Shown in pieces: positions 55,555 to 64,000 of a stretch of 64,000 bases of DNA; positions within the stretch are counted from its first letter, which is position 1; each line of letters starts with the position of its first letter. Source of the DNA: Bacteriovorax sp. BSW11_IV (lineage in GTDB: Bacteria > Bdellovibrionota > Bacteriovoracia > Bacteriovoracales > Bacteriovoracaceae); assembly GCF_000447755.1 (NCBI RefSeq), contig NZ_AUNE01000058.1, forward strand, positions 36,561 through 100,560, given 5' to 3'. The notes below the pieces were generated by a model. It was not told the origin of the DNA. It did no database searches and saw only the letters and a list, made by a program, of their open reading frames with translations. Both the position numbers and the translations under genes were made by a program.

Positions 55555-58041
55555 TTACTTTTGTTTTCTATCTTTATATTGGTCATTTTTTAATATTTGA
55601 CCAGACGAAAGCCCGTATTTTTCAAGAGAGCCAACACTGTAATTCAGCCCTTCTTTATCTAACTTTTCTTGGAAGAATTTAATATAGGCGTTGATTTTCT
55701 TTGTTAGCTCTTCAGCCTCTTCATGAAGGGCCTCAAAGCGGTAATGTGAAATACCTTTTTCAAGCATATCTCCAAGCAATTCATTCGAACTTTGTGACTT
55801 TGCATTGAACATTGTATTTCTACATTCCGTATCAACTTTGATGTAATGAGAATTTCCAAATTGATCTTTCAATTCCATTTTATGCTTTTCACATGGGCGA
55901 CCGCAGTCCTTAAAACTAGAACCCTTACTTAAAAAGGCCGCAAACACACAATGTTCCATATGAAAGCTTGGCATATATTGGTGGATGGTGATTTCGACTT
56001 TTGAAGTATCAGTGTGATCGAGAAGATCAAATAGCTGGACGCTATTTAAATCATAACTAGGAACAAATCTTTCAATCCCTTTATTGAGCAGGTAGTCTGC
56101 AGTAATTGAGTTGGACACGTTCAAGCTGAAGTCACCATGAATTTTAATATGAGGTGCATTTTCTTTTAAGTATTGAACTGAACCTAAATTTCTTGCCAAA
56201 ATAAAATCAGGATTAAGATTGATAAGAATTTTTAAATTGTAATATTCTTTTGGCTTTAAGATTCGTGTTGTAGCAACACCAATAGTTATAGGTAAAGCTC
56301 TCAAAGAAGTGATGGCATCAGCAAAAAACTTTGCAAATTCAAAGTCTAAAATAACCGCTTCGAGACTTGTTAGTGCTTCAGGGTTTTGGATAAAATAACT
56401 TTTTACCGCATCAACTTGATGTGGTTCTCTTAATAGAATCGTTAGTTTAGGATTTTCAGCTTTTGTCGTGTTAAATGATTTTTTTATCTGTAACACTTCT
56501 TTTAATTCTCGACCATGTTCAGTTCTTTTTGCATTTAGTGCTTCAATGGATTTTTGCTTTAAATCTTTTAAAGTGCTATTTGGTAAAAAGGGATGCTTAT
56601 CGAGTGTGAGAACTTTAAATTCAGAACATTCATAGGCCGTTTGAGAAAGGCCTGTGAGAGTTTTTTTGACGAGATCAATTTGAAGCTCTTTTTTAGCTTC
56701 TTCTGTGACATAGTCAGAATTTATTGTCACAGTGTTTTGTCCATCGCTAACAGTAAGAGATAAAGCTTTACCAATTTCTGCATCAAGGGTCATTGAAACA
56801 GGAATTCTCTTCCAATAATCACGAGAGTTGTAGCTTCGATGAGCTTCTTTATCTAATGAAGATGAATAATTTAAATAGATGTCATCTTTGTATTTTAAGT
56901 TTTTAAGATTGAATTCTTTGGCCAAGAAAATCTCAACTTTAGAATTATCAACTGATTTAATATCGTAGACTTTTGAACCAAATTCTTTTTTGAGACCATT
57001 TTCAAATCGAGCAAATAACAGACCGTCACCTTTTTCAATCGTAATATCACTTCCAATGACGACAGAGCCTTTATTTACTTTTAAGACTTGCCCAATTTTT
57101 AAACCACGATTACTACTGAATGTACCGTCTACAAGCTTTTGATGATCAACTCCGTGTAGCCAGCCCGAGAAGAATCCTCTAGAGTAAGATACGGCCATTT
57201 TATTAATATCATCTTTCAAAGAATTGTTTTTATAATTTTTTGTGATGGCATTTTTGTAGGCCCTGGCCGCTGTGGCAACAAATGAAGGGGCCTTTAGTCT
57301 TCCTTCAACTTTGAAGCTTTCAATTCCAAGCTCCATTAGCTCATCGATTTCATTGATACCACATAGGTCTTGTGGCGAGACAAGATATTTTTGGTCTACT
57401 AAGTCTTTAGGCTCACCATCAATGATCATCTCATATTCAAAGCGACAACTTTGGGCGCATTGACCTCTGTTGGCCGAACGTCCTCCAATTGATTCCGAAG
57501 TAAAACATTGTCCTGAATAGGCAACACATAAGGCGCCATGAACAAAAACCTCTAGCTCTTTATCAGTGGCCGATTTTATCTCTTTAATATCTTTTAGAGA
57601 GTTTTCACGTCCAAGGACGAAGCGTTTGATGTCGAGATCTTTTACAAAATCGATGGCATCACCATTTGTAATAGTCATTTGTGTCGATGCATGAACGACT
57701 TGCTCTGGACATAGTTCCTTGATGATTTTAACAAGGCCGAGGTCCTGTACAATGAAGGCATCAGGTCTTAAAGGGATGATTTTTTTGAGAACATCAATGG
57801 CCTTTTCAAGCTCATTTTCGAAAATAAGAATATTAAACGCGAGATTGACCTTCACTCCGTACAGGTGACAAAAATCGATGATCTCTCGCAATGAGTCTAT
57901 GTCGTGATCAATTGTACGTCCGCGTGCATTGAAGCCAGGGACACCAACGTAAATGGCATCGGCCCCATTATGTACGGCGGCCTGGCACATTTCCATATTG
58001 CCTACGGGAAGGAGAAGTTCTGGATTGTATGTATGATTCAT
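55555..58041 (-). CDS. rlhA: U32 family protein, RlhA-type 23S rRNA C2501 hydroxylation factor
   Basis: An 828-residue U32-family protein. The N-terminal barrel has ELLLPVGNMEMCQAAVHNGA, VHASTQMTITN and VFVHGALCVAYSGQCFTSE, then the Cys-rich NRGQCAQSCRFEY and the U32 signature ESFKVEGRLKAPSFVATAA. Further Cys (MEHCVFAAF, CGRPCEKH) lie in the C-terminal third. E. coli RlhA (YdcP), about 650 residues, is needed for hydroxylation of 23S rRNA C2501; this longer version is probably equivalent but could be another U32 subgroup. ATG 58041 is preferred over an upstream TTG. Confidence 0.82.
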   Translation of the reverse strand: MNHTYNPELLLPVGNMEMCQAAVHNGADAIYVGVPGFNARGRTIDHDIDSLREIIDFCHLYGVKVNLAFNILIFENELEKAIDVLKKIIPLRPDAFIVQDLGLVKIIKELCPEQVVHASTQMTITNGDAIDFVKDLDIKRFVLGRENSLKDIKEIKSATDKELEVFVHGALCVAYSGQCFTSESIGGRSANRGQCAQSCRFEYEMIIDGEPKDLVDQKYLVSPQDLCGINEIDELMELGIESFKVEGRLKAPSFVATAARAYKNAITKNYKNNSLKDDINKMAVSYSRGFFSGWLHGVDHQKLVDGTFSSNRGLKIGQVLKVNKGSVVIGSDITIEKGDGLLFARFENGLKKEFGSKVYDIKSVDNSKVEIFLAKEFNLKNLKYKDDIYLNYSSSLDKEAHRSYNSRDYWKRIPVSMTLDAEIGKALSLTVSDGQNTVTINSDYVTEEAKKELQIDLVKKTLTGLSQTAYECSEFKVLTLDKHPFLPNSTLKDLKQKSIEALNAKRTEHGRELKEVLQIKKSFNTTKAENPKLTILLREPHQVDAVKSYFIQNPEALTSLEAVILDFEFAKFFADAITSLRALPITIGVATTRILKPKEYYNLKILINLNPDFILARNLGSVQYLKENAPHIKIHGDFSLNVSNSITADYLLNKGIERFVPSYDLNSVQLFDLLDHTDTSKVEITIHQYMPSFHMEHCVFAAFLSKGSSFKDCGRPCEKHKMELKDQFGNSHYIKVDTECRNTMFNAKSQSSNELLGDMLEKGISHYRFEALHEEAEELTKKINAYIKFFQEKLDKEGLNYSVGSLEKYGLSSGQILKNDQYKDRKQK

Positions 58042-58179
58042 AGGGCAAATCAATAGCAAATATCTGAAATTTAAACAATAACAAACTCTTGGGTAGCGAG
58101 AGAATACACTATCTAAGATATTGATTCTTGGAGCTTTTTTTGCTTGAATGGAAGAACATTCCTAAACCCGAGGTTTCCA

Positions 58180-58755
58180 ATGAAATTATATGGTTCAATT
58201 CCTTCTCCCTTTGTTCGTCGCAATAGAATTTTTTTAGAGGATATCGACTACGAATTCGTGGCCATGAATATCTATGAAAAAGACCAGCGAGAGCAACTCT
58301 CGGCCCTAGGACCTATTAAACAAATCCCAATTCTTGTAGATGGGCAGACAACTGTTTACGATTCTCGAATCATTTTTCGTTACTTAAACGATAAGTATAA
58401 AAAAGAAAATTTAACGATTCATGATGAGAATATTATTACAATGATTGATGCTTGTAATGATGCTCAAGTTTTTCTTTTAATGTTGGTTAGATCAGATATT
58501 GATATCAGTCAGGACAAGCTTTTCATAAATAATCAAAAAAATCGTATTGTAGATACTTTAGCTGAGCTTGATAAGCTTGCGTCTGGAAATGAGTTTGACC
58601 AATGGAACTTCAAAGCGATTTGTCTTTACTCACTTCTTGATTGGATGGAGTTTAGAGAGCTTCAGGATTTAACTGGATACAAAAATTTAAAACAGTTTTT
58701 GGTCAATAATAAAGATCGTGAGTTTGTTGTAAAGACTGACCCAAGGAATTCTTAA
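58180..58755 (+). CDS. glutathione S-transferase-like protein
   Basis: A 191-residue protein with a thioredoxin-like N-terminal domain (MKLYGSIPSPFVRRNRIFLE, GPIKQIPILVDGQTTVYDS, with the cis-Pro and the Asp-Ser glutathione contact) and a helical C-terminal domain. GSTs conjugate or reduce electrophiles with glutathione; SPFVRR suggests a Ser-type active site. The ATG at 58180 has GAGG seven bases upstream and starts the conserved strand; an upstream ATG at 58144 lacks support. LysE follows after three bases. Confidence 0.9.
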   Translation: MKLYGSIPSPFVRRNRIFLEDIDYEFVAMNIYEKDQREQLSALGPIKQIPILVDGQTTVYDSRIIFRYLNDKYKKENLTIHDENIITMIDACNDAQVFLLMLVRSDIDISQDKLFINNQKNRIVDTLAELDKLASGNEFDQWNFKAICLYSLLDWMEFRELQDLTGYKNLKQFLVNNKDREFVVKTDPRNS

Positions 58756-58758
58756 TAC

Positions 58759-59370
58759 ATGAGTCTTGCAAGTTTAGTCGTTATTATGTTTTTCGCACAA
58801 CTGAGTCCAGGGCCAGACATGGCCTTGCTTTTAAGAAATATTTTGACCTACGGAAGAAAAGCATCACTTCTCACAGTTCTTGGAATTGTTGTAGGGCTGT
58901 CGTGTCACTTTACTTTTGCCTCATTTGGACTTGCGCTTATCATTAAAAGTTCTCCCTTCATTTTTTCTCTCATCAAGGCCCTTGGATCACTTTATCTAAT
59001 TTACATTGGAGTGATGGGATTAATAAGCAAGGGGAGTGGAGAACAAACAGAAGAAGATTCTCTGAGAATCCTTTCTAGTCGAGATGCATTTACTCAGGGG
59101 TTTTTGTGTAATCTTTTGAATCCTAAGGCGACACTTTTTATTTTTAGTCTTTATACGGGATTAATTACACATGGAGTAAAAACCAGTGTTCTTCTTGGGC
59201 ACTCGGCCGTTTTACTTTTTGAGGCCTTTGTTGTTTGGAGTTTGTTTGTCTATATTGTGACAACTGAAAGAATAATTAAAAAATTAAAAAAGATTGAGAC
59301 TATTATTAGCAAAGTTCTTTGCATAATACTTTTGGGGCTTGGGATTTTTTCTTTATTAAGTTTGATATAG
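58759..59370 (+). CDS. LysE/RhtB family amino-acid exporter
   Basis: A 203-residue inner-membrane protein with six helices. The family motif is at the N-terminus (QLSPGPDMALLLRNILTYGR, then GIVVGLS), and FTQGFLCNLLNPKATLFIFS matches the second conserved block. Members export amino acids such as lysine, threonine or homoserine. It is coupled to the GST-like gene and ends in a strong terminator that covers its stop codon. Confidence 0.95.
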   Translation: MSLASLVVIMFFAQLSPGPDMALLLRNILTYGRKASLLTVLGIVVGLSCHFTFASFGLALIIKSSPFIFSLIKALGSLYLIYIGVMGLISKGSGEQTEEDSLRILSSRDAFTQGFLCNLLNPKATLFIFSLYTGLITHGVKTSVLLGHSAVLLFEAFVVWSLFVYIVTTERIIKKLKKIETIISKVLCIILLGLGIFSLLSLI

Positions 59371-59392
59371 TCCCACTTTCGTGGGACTTTTT
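59369..59392 (+). terminator. terminator of the GST-LysE unit
   Basis: AGTCCCAC at 59369-59376 pairs with GTGGGACT at 59381-59388 around TTTC and is followed by Ts to 59392. Confidence 0.9.
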
Positions 59393-59396
59393 ATTT

Positions 59397-60089
59397 CTAG
59401 AATTTCGCGATAAGACCAGTTGTAAACTTTCTGTCATAAGGAGTTGCTCCTGTCACAGGTAAATTATCTTTTGCCCATTCATAAGATAATTTCAATGAAA
59501 AGCTCGAATTAATAGCATTGTATAGGGAAGTTTTAACTTTCATTTCCCAATCCTCTGAAGTTGTGAAGTTCGCAACGTATTCTAATCTTGATTCAACTTT
59601 AAGAGCTTTGCTATGTTCATACGTATGACCAAGGGCTAAGAGTGCTTTGTTGAAGTGATCAGTAATATCAAGAGTATTTTCTTCAACTGTATATCGATAG
59701 GCCAATTCTGAGTCGATATTATTTTTTTCGGTTTTAAATAATGAAACCTTCGCACCTAAGTCTGTATTATAGCGAATTTTTATTCCGGCAAATTTATTTC
59801 CTTCAACTTGTTCCAAAAATGTGAGGGATACTTTCTCACTTAATTTATGATCAGCACCAGCGAAAATATCCCAGTCCCTTGCGCTTAAATTCTTGTCAGC
59901 AGTGCCGTATGTGTAATGGCCACCAAGTTGAAATGAATTGGATTCTAATTCAATTTTAGATTTTGTTTTACCAATATAGTTTTCAACATTTGAATTTCCA
60001 CTAGTGTTCACAAGACTAAGTTCAGATTCATTTGTAAATGTTGCCATGGCGTTCGAAGAAAGTAGGCAAATGAGAAGTAGCTTTTTCAT
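59397..60089 (-). CDS. DUF481 family outer-membrane protein
   Basis: A 230-residue exported barrel protein (signal MKKLLLICLLSSNAMA). FTNESELSLVNTSGNSNVEN at the mature start is the DUF481 hallmark (S-V-TSGN), followed by strands with WDIFAGADHKLSEKVSLTFL and the aromatic C-terminus TTGLIAKF. Members are found in many Gram-negative bacteria; the function is unclear (salt-induced outer-membrane protein YdiY in E. coli). A terminator of the gene upstream separates it from the metalloprotease-like gene. Confidence 0.93.
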   Translation of the reverse strand: MKKLLLICLLSSNAMATFTNESELSLVNTSGNSNVENYIGKTKSKIELESNSFQLGGHYTYGTADKNLSARDWDIFAGADHKLSEKVSLTFLEQVEGNKFAGIKIRYNTDLGAKVSLFKTEKNNIDSELAYRYTVEENTLDITDHFNKALLALGHTYEHSKALKVESRLEYVANFTTSEDWEMKVKTSLYNAINSSFSLKLSYEWAKDNLPVTGATPYDRKFTTGLIAKF

Positions 60090-60132
60090 AGATTTTTCCT
60101 TTGTTGTTTAAATATACTAACTTCGACAAAGG

Positions 60133-60159
60133 AAAAAAAAAAGGTGGGAAACCCACCTT
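60133..60159 (-). terminator. terminator of the TIGR02147-metalloprotease unit
   Basis: On the minus strand AAGGTGGG (60159-60152) pairs with CCCACCTT (60148-60141) around TTT, followed by a run of Ts (60142-60133). It stands three bases after the stop codon at 60163. Confidence 0.92.
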
Positions 60160-60162
60160 CTT

Positions 60163-61152
60163 TTAATAAATTTTGACTCTAATCATGTCATTCAGTACGA
60201 AATCATCATCTGATTCAGAGCGATAGAGGTAGAATTCCATATTCATATCTCTTTGAAAAAATCTTACAGTCTTCGTTTCTTTGTTTTCACAGAAGAAAGT
60301 CAACCAAGATTGGAACTGAAGTAAAACTCTATGGAGAATGATATTGGGCTTTGAAAAATGTCCATTTTCAACGTTGAATCCGAGCAATTCAGAGTTGATA
60401 GGACAATGAATTTCTTCTGTAACTTTATTAAGTAATGGAATACTTTTATTGTTGAATGAAACATAAAGACCAGGTTTTGAAAGTTTATTTGCACCTGAGT
60501 TTAAAACAGCAATATTAAATTTTCCGTTTACGATCTTAATTCCAAAATTGTCTTGCTGAGCGATTGTTTCACGTCTTAATGCTTGCCCTAAAAAATCAAG
60601 GTAGCCATGATCAATAATACCTATTTGATGCCCAACTTCGTGGATAACAATAGCGATCATCGCGCCAAAGTCATAAGTAAAGCTTTCATTACGGTAGGCA
60701 AGATTTAAGTTTATAAGAATTGGAAAGCTTGGATCAAATCCTGTTTTAGCAATTCTTGTTTCATAATCTCCTTCATCATTGAAGAAATCTTCAAATTGTG
60801 CAGGAATGAACTTTAGTCTCTCTTTGTTGCCCCAATTACTGATAATTGTCAGTTTAATCTCTTCTAAAGTTGAAAGATCTTCGGCATCGATATCGCAATT
60901 CTTGTATACTAAGCAGTGATCAATAAGATCTGCGGCCTTATCATAAGCATACTGAAAGTTTTGTTCTACAAGTCCTCCACCATTACCAACGATATCTCCA
61001 GATCCTCCTCTTGCATGTAGATCCGCAAGTTTTTCAGAGAATTCCTTATTGTAATAGGCTTTTTCAAGAACATTCAATCTTCTTGCTGCCGCCTTTGTAG
61101 CGAAGGCATTGGCCATAATTGAGAGAGAAAATAGAGCGATGAGAACTTTCAT
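60163..61152 (-). CDS. secreted HExxH zinc-metalloprotease-like protein
   Basis: A 329-residue exported protein (signal MKVLIALFSLSIMANAFA). The motif IVIHEVGHQIGIIDHG gives H171, E172 and H175, with D181 at the third-ligand position of an HExxHxxGxxD pattern as in snapalysin-type zincins. The remainder, with strands and four Cys (DHCLVYKNC, IHCPIN, FFCENKE), is not recognised. It is translated 11 bases after the TIGR02147-type regulator gene on the same strand and probably shares its transcript. Confidence 0.82.
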   Translation of the reverse strand: MKVLIALFSLSIMANAFATKAAARRLNVLEKAYYNKEFSEKLADLHARGGSGDIVGNGGGLVEQNFQYAYDKAADLIDHCLVYKNCDIDAEDLSTLEEIKLTIISNWGNKERLKFIPAQFEDFFNDEGDYETRIAKTGFDPSFPILINLNLAYRNESFTYDFGAMIAIVIHEVGHQIGIIDHGYLDFLGQALRRETIAQQDNFGIKIVNGKFNIAVLNSGANKLSKPGLYVSFNNKSIPLLNKVTEEIHCPINSELLGFNVENGHFSKPNIILHRVLLQFQSWLTFFCENKETKTVRFFQRDMNMEFYLYRSESDDDFVLNDMIRVKIY

Positions 61153-61163
61153 TTATTTTCCAC

Positions 61164-62024
61164 CTATTCTGATAATTCTTTTGTGTGCGAAAAGAACTGT
61201 AAATTGAGCTGATACAGATCATTTGAGTCTATTGCAGAGTATTTTTCATTAAAATCTTTTAAAAAACTGAAGATGGCCTGTTTTGCTTCAGGAATTGTAT
61301 CCTTTTTAATCTTCAATGTCATGGAACTGATTTGTCTTTTGTTAACATTTTGTTCATCGATGGCCTCCATCGCTCTTGTTAACATTCCGTAGTGATGTTT
61401 TCTAATCGCTTGTGATGGAACATCGTTACTTGTAACCAAACCTTGACGTACTACACTCAATTTACCTGACTCATCTAGAGCAATGATCCCCATATCCAGC
61501 ATATCATTTATTGCTTGGCGTATTTGGTTTACTTGAACTTTCTTTCTTAGTTTCTTGTAAATCCAAACGTCATCATTTCTAAAATCTGGTGTCTCAATAA
61601 GTTGCTTGATAACAAAATAGTACCATTCACTAATCGTTGAAAATTCCTTCAAAGACATTGTGAATGTATCAGATGGTATTGGGATTTCTTTGATTCTCTC
61701 TAGAATCTTAGATGTGTCTCTACCTTTGTTCTTGGCCTTCTCTAGTTGAATGAGTAATTCAAAATACTCACGTTCTCTATAATTGAGATCAAGATCTTTG
61801 GATAAAGCGTTAATCATATCAAAACTAGGGAAGCGCTGTCCCTTAAGAACCATTGATAAAGAGCTCGGTGATTTGTATCCCAAGCGATTGGCCCAAGATA
61901 AAAGATTATTTGATGTGTGGCTATAAAGGCCGTCCGGCATTCCTACTGCAATGAGAAAATCTCGATAACTTTCAAAATTAAAGATTGATATTTTTGGCAG
62001 CTCCGACTTAACTTCCGTGTTCAT
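61164..62024 (-). CDS. TIGR02147 family regulator-like protein
   Basis: A 286-residue protein with the pattern of TIGR02147, a family best known from Bdellovibrionota and Fibrobacteres: FNFESYRDFLIAVGMPDGLY, SWANRLGYKSPSSLSMVLKG (helix-turn-helix-like), LSKDLDLNYREREYFELLIQ and a C-terminal domain with FTMSLKEFSTISEWYYFVI. The role is presumed transcriptional regulation. It precedes a secreted metalloprotease-like gene by 11 bases, an arrangement that suggests control of a secreted effector, but this is inference. Confidence 0.9.
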   Translation of the reverse strand: MNTEVKSELPKISIFNFESYRDFLIAVGMPDGLYSHTSNNLLSWANRLGYKSPSSLSMVLKGQRFPSFDMINALSKDLDLNYREREYFELLIQLEKAKNKGRDTSKILERIKEIPIPSDTFTMSLKEFSTISEWYYFVIKQLIETPDFRNDDVWIYKKLRKKVQVNQIRQAINDMLDMGIIALDESGKLSVVRQGLVTSNDVPSQAIRKHHYGMLTRAMEAIDEQNVNKRQISSMTLKIKKDTIPEAKQAIFSFLKDFNEKYSAIDSNDLYQLNLQFFSHTKELSE

Positions 62025-62111
62025 AAACTCCTCATTTATTTCCGATAAAAATATTTTGAGTTATGGCCGTGCGAATGACAATTTTTTTTCGCAGAAAATA
62101 GAAATAAGTTT

Positions 62112-63197
62112 TCACAAATTATTTTTGTTTTTCTCGTCTCTTAATTTTTTTGCTTGAGTGATTTCGTCTAAGACTTTCAATTGACCACAGGCTGCCAGAA
62201 TATCATCGCCTTTAGTTGTGCGAACGGTTGTAGGAATTCCATTTTCTTCAAGTATCAATTTAAAGCGATCAATAGATTCTACACTTGGTCTTTTATACGG
62301 AGAATCTGGAAATTCATTGAAGGGAATAAGATTAACAATGGCCTTCTTACCTTGTAACAGCGTCGCAAGCTTCACTGCATCCTCAGAAGAATTATTCAGA
62401 TCTTTTATGAGTAGGTATTCAAAGTTAACAAATTGTCTTTTTAACAAGGGAATTTTTCCAAGCGCATTTAAGACCGTTTCAATATTGTAACTTCTATTTA
62501 AAGGGATCAATTCATTTCTAACGCTATTGGTAGGAGAGTGAAGTGAAAGTGCAATATTGACTCGTGCCATCTCATTTAATCTTTCTATTCCTGGTAAGTA
62601 TCCTGCTGTCGAAAGAGTAATTTGGCGCGGACCTAGATGCAGACCTTCAGTTGTGAGCATGATATCGATGGCCTTTTTTACTTCATCAAAATTGTGAAGA
62701 GGTTCGCCTTGCCCCATAAAGACGATATTTGGGCACACAGATTTTTCAGGTCTATTTTGTATCAGCCACTGCCACGCAACGAGATATTGACCAATGATCT
62801 CTTGGGCAAGTAGATTTCTTTTAAGACCCTGCGTCCCTGTGTAACAAAAGCTACAATTCATAGCACAGCCAACTTGAGAAGAAAGGCAAACAGTAAAACG
62901 TTTGTGAAATGGGATTAAAACTGTTTCGACCTTTAGGCCATCTTTCATTTCTAAGAGAAACTTCGTTGTTCCGTCTTTTGCGTTTTGCTCTCTGACAATT
63001 TTGGGCAAACTAAAGTCAAATACTCCCAGGGCATCTGTGATTAATGGAGTATCAAAGTCTGATTTTTGGAAATTAAAATTGAGTTTCTTATATATCTCAG
63101 TGAAAACCGTTTGGGCATGAAACGGCTTAACATTATTTTGCAAGAAGTGATCTTTTAAGTGACCAAGAGTCAAAGAGTAGAATGATACATTGTCCAT
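62112..63197 (-). CDS. rlmN: 23S rRNA (adenine2503-C2)-methyltransferase RlmN
   Basis: A 361-residue radical-SAM methyltransferase. The cluster cysteines are C111, C115 and C118 in SQVGCAMNCSFCYTGTQG; C337 (GDDILAACGQL) is the catalytic Cys partner. NIVFMGQGEPLHNF and ALSLHSPTNSVRNELIP are further RlmN signatures. It methylates C2 of A2503 in 23S rRNA and A37 of some tRNAs. It is a single-gene unit divergent from the lipoprotein gene at 63285. Confidence 0.97.
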   Translation of the reverse strand: MDNVSFYSLTLGHLKDHFLQNNVKPFHAQTVFTEIYKKLNFNFQKSDFDTPLITDALGVFDFSLPKIVREQNAKDGTTKFLLEMKDGLKVETVLIPFHKRFTVCLSSQVGCAMNCSFCYTGTQGLKRNLLAQEIIGQYLVAWQWLIQNRPEKSVCPNIVFMGQGEPLHNFDEVKKAIDIMLTTEGLHLGPRQITLSTAGYLPGIERLNEMARVNIALSLHSPTNSVRNELIPLNRSYNIETVLNALGKIPLLKRQFVNFEYLLIKDLNNSSEDAVKLATLLQGKKAIVNLIPFNEFPDSPYKRPSVESIDRFKLILEENGIPTTVRTTKGDDILAACGQLKVLDEITQAKKLRDEKNKNNL

Positions 63198-63284
63198 TTC
63201 TCACTTATATTATGGTGACCACTGGCAGTCATTAGAAAAAGTAAAATAGCTTGATTCTTGCACAGGTTAACGTATTATTTTTAT

Positions 63285-64000
63285 ATGGGACTTAAGAAAT
63301 TATATTTATCAATATTCTTGGCAGCATTTTTATGTTCGTGCTCTTCCTATCGCAAGATGCACCCCCTGACTCATTCTCGCAGCGAGACTTTGGGCATGGG
63401 CGTGACAAGTGCCGGAGTTTCAGTGGCCCGCTCCTATAGGCTGCAAGTGGCCGAGGATTTTAGAGCTGATCCAGTTGTCCATTCTCCCGACGTAAAAGAG
63501 TCACTAAGTGTATTATTCTATTTTAATAGAGGGCTTTTTGATGGGCTTGATTTTGAGACTGGCTTTGGACCTGATCTTCCATTGTATGCAGGAATCAAAC
63601 TGCGCCCTTTTAATTTCGGAAATTTCTCCCTTTCATTCAAGCTAGGTACAAGTATCGCTGTCAGTGCGGGAAAGGTCCCCGCCTCAGAGATCCAAACGAC
63701 GAGTTCTGTCCGTACGTCTCGTGAATGGGTACTTAACAGCTACTCTTTTTACTTTGGAGCAGTTGCCGGCTATCGGATTTCGGGTCCTATTTTAGTGTAC
63801 GGAGGATATTCGAAAGAAAAATTTGGTCAATTTGTACGCTTCGAAACAGGCATTGCTGATGAAATCTCTTTAGATGGGGTTCAAGAAATGCTCTACCTGG
63901 GTGTCGGCTACCGACTTGGGGCCTTAAAAATTGGGCTTCAAGGGGGGCGAACAGATATTGCTTTTGACCAGGACCCTAGCAAGAATAATGATATGATTTT
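63285..64000 (+). CDS. outer-membrane beta-barrel lipoprotein, truncated by window end
   Basis: An open frame from ATG 63285 runs off the end of the window. It encodes a lipoprotein signal (LSIFLAAFLCSCSS, Cys in the lipobox) and then strands such as SVLFYFNRGLFDGLDFETGF and YFGAVAGYRISGPILVYGGY that suggest an outer-membrane barrel or barrel-like domain. At least 238 residues are visible. No family is recognised. No clear ribosome site precedes the ATG, although the lipobox position supports this start. The 87-base gap to the divergent rlmN gene holds both promoters. Confidence 0.8.
   Translation, partial: MGLKKLYLSIFLAAFLCSCSSYRKMHPLTHSRSETLGMGVTSAGVSVARSYRLQVAEDFRADPVVHSPDVKESLSVLFYFNRGLFDGLDFETGFGPDLPLYAGIKLRPFNFGNFSLSFKLGTSIAVSAGKVPASEIQTTSSVRTSREWVLNSYSFYFGAVAGYRISGPILVYGGYSKEKFGQFVRFETGIADEISLDGVQEMLYLGVGYRLGALKIGLQGGRTDIAFDQDPSKNNDMI

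Noticed and set aside
1..64000. CRISPR arrays, insertion sequences, prophage, tRNA or rRNA genes, replication origin
   Set aside because: Looked for regular spaced repeats, transposase motifs, phage structural genes and tRNA-like T-loops; none was found.

Overview
The window is a compact, clearly AT-rich chromosomal stretch from a Gram-negative bacterium: it has lipoproteins, outer-membrane barrels, a chaperone-usher operon, an RND efflux system and many signal peptides. A TIGR02147-type regulator, numerous secreted proteases and a peptidoglycan-hydrolase-like lipoprotein fit the predatory Bdellovibrionota, with the low-GC Bacteriovoracaceae/Halobacteriovorax side the best guess. That assignment is inference from gene content and composition; no rRNA or tRNA gene is present. 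About 65 genes fill nearly all of the window, convergent genes often overlap at their 3' ends, and no gene-free stretch exceeds 300 bases.

Layout. 1-7.6 kb: end of an AAA-type ATPase overlapping an MscS channel, an orphan membrane histidine kinase, an RRM RNA-binding protein, pirin plus YceI, and a divergent LysR/MATE pair around a promoter palindrome. 7.7-13.2 kb: HelD-like helicase, 2OG-Fe(II) oxygenase, deoxyhypusine-synthase-like enzyme, small acidic secreted protein, kinase-like protein and HIT protein. 13.2-16.9 kb: a divergon of GNAT/C39-peptidase fusion, GIY-YIG and Gre-like genes against a RimK-type ATP-grasp ligase and an HNH protein. 17-22.6 kb: ABC-F ATPase, parvulin, PilZ protein, sodium:solute symporter, aldehyde dehydrogenase.

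22.6-36 kb is a metal-homeostasis island. copZ-copA-csoR lies behind a sigma70-like promoter overlapped by a near-perfect CsoR-type operator. Next come a convergent ECF sigma factor with a small membrane protein (putative anti-sigma), and then, divergently, a CusCBA-type RND operon with a DUF3347-like copper-binding protein. The sigma gene and the RND operon are preceded by matching promoter elements (TTTTGTCACA, 15 bases, TCGTA) on opposite strands, which suggests that the sigma factor drives both. A zinc-uptake-like set follows (Cys/His-rich secreted protein, His-rich porin, ZnuA-like protein, ZnuB-like permease), but without an ABC ATPase.

36-47.5 kb: prolyl oligopeptidase, subtilisin-like and V8-like secreted proteases, Tsx-like channel with adenine deaminase, methyltransferase, TSUP transporter, phytase-like esterase, SleB-like lipoprotein. 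47.5-52.5 kb: a sigma-type (CsuE-like) chaperone-usher pilus operon with a canonical sigma54 promoter and a terminator-like hairpin after the major pilin gene whose loop holds the next start codon. 52.7-64 kb: MarC, XRE regulator with direct repeats upstream, MFS, U32/RlhA-type rRNA hydroxylation protein, GST, LysE, DUF481 barrel, TIGR02147 regulator with a secreted HExxH protein, rlmN, and the start of an outer-membrane lipoprotein that runs off the end.
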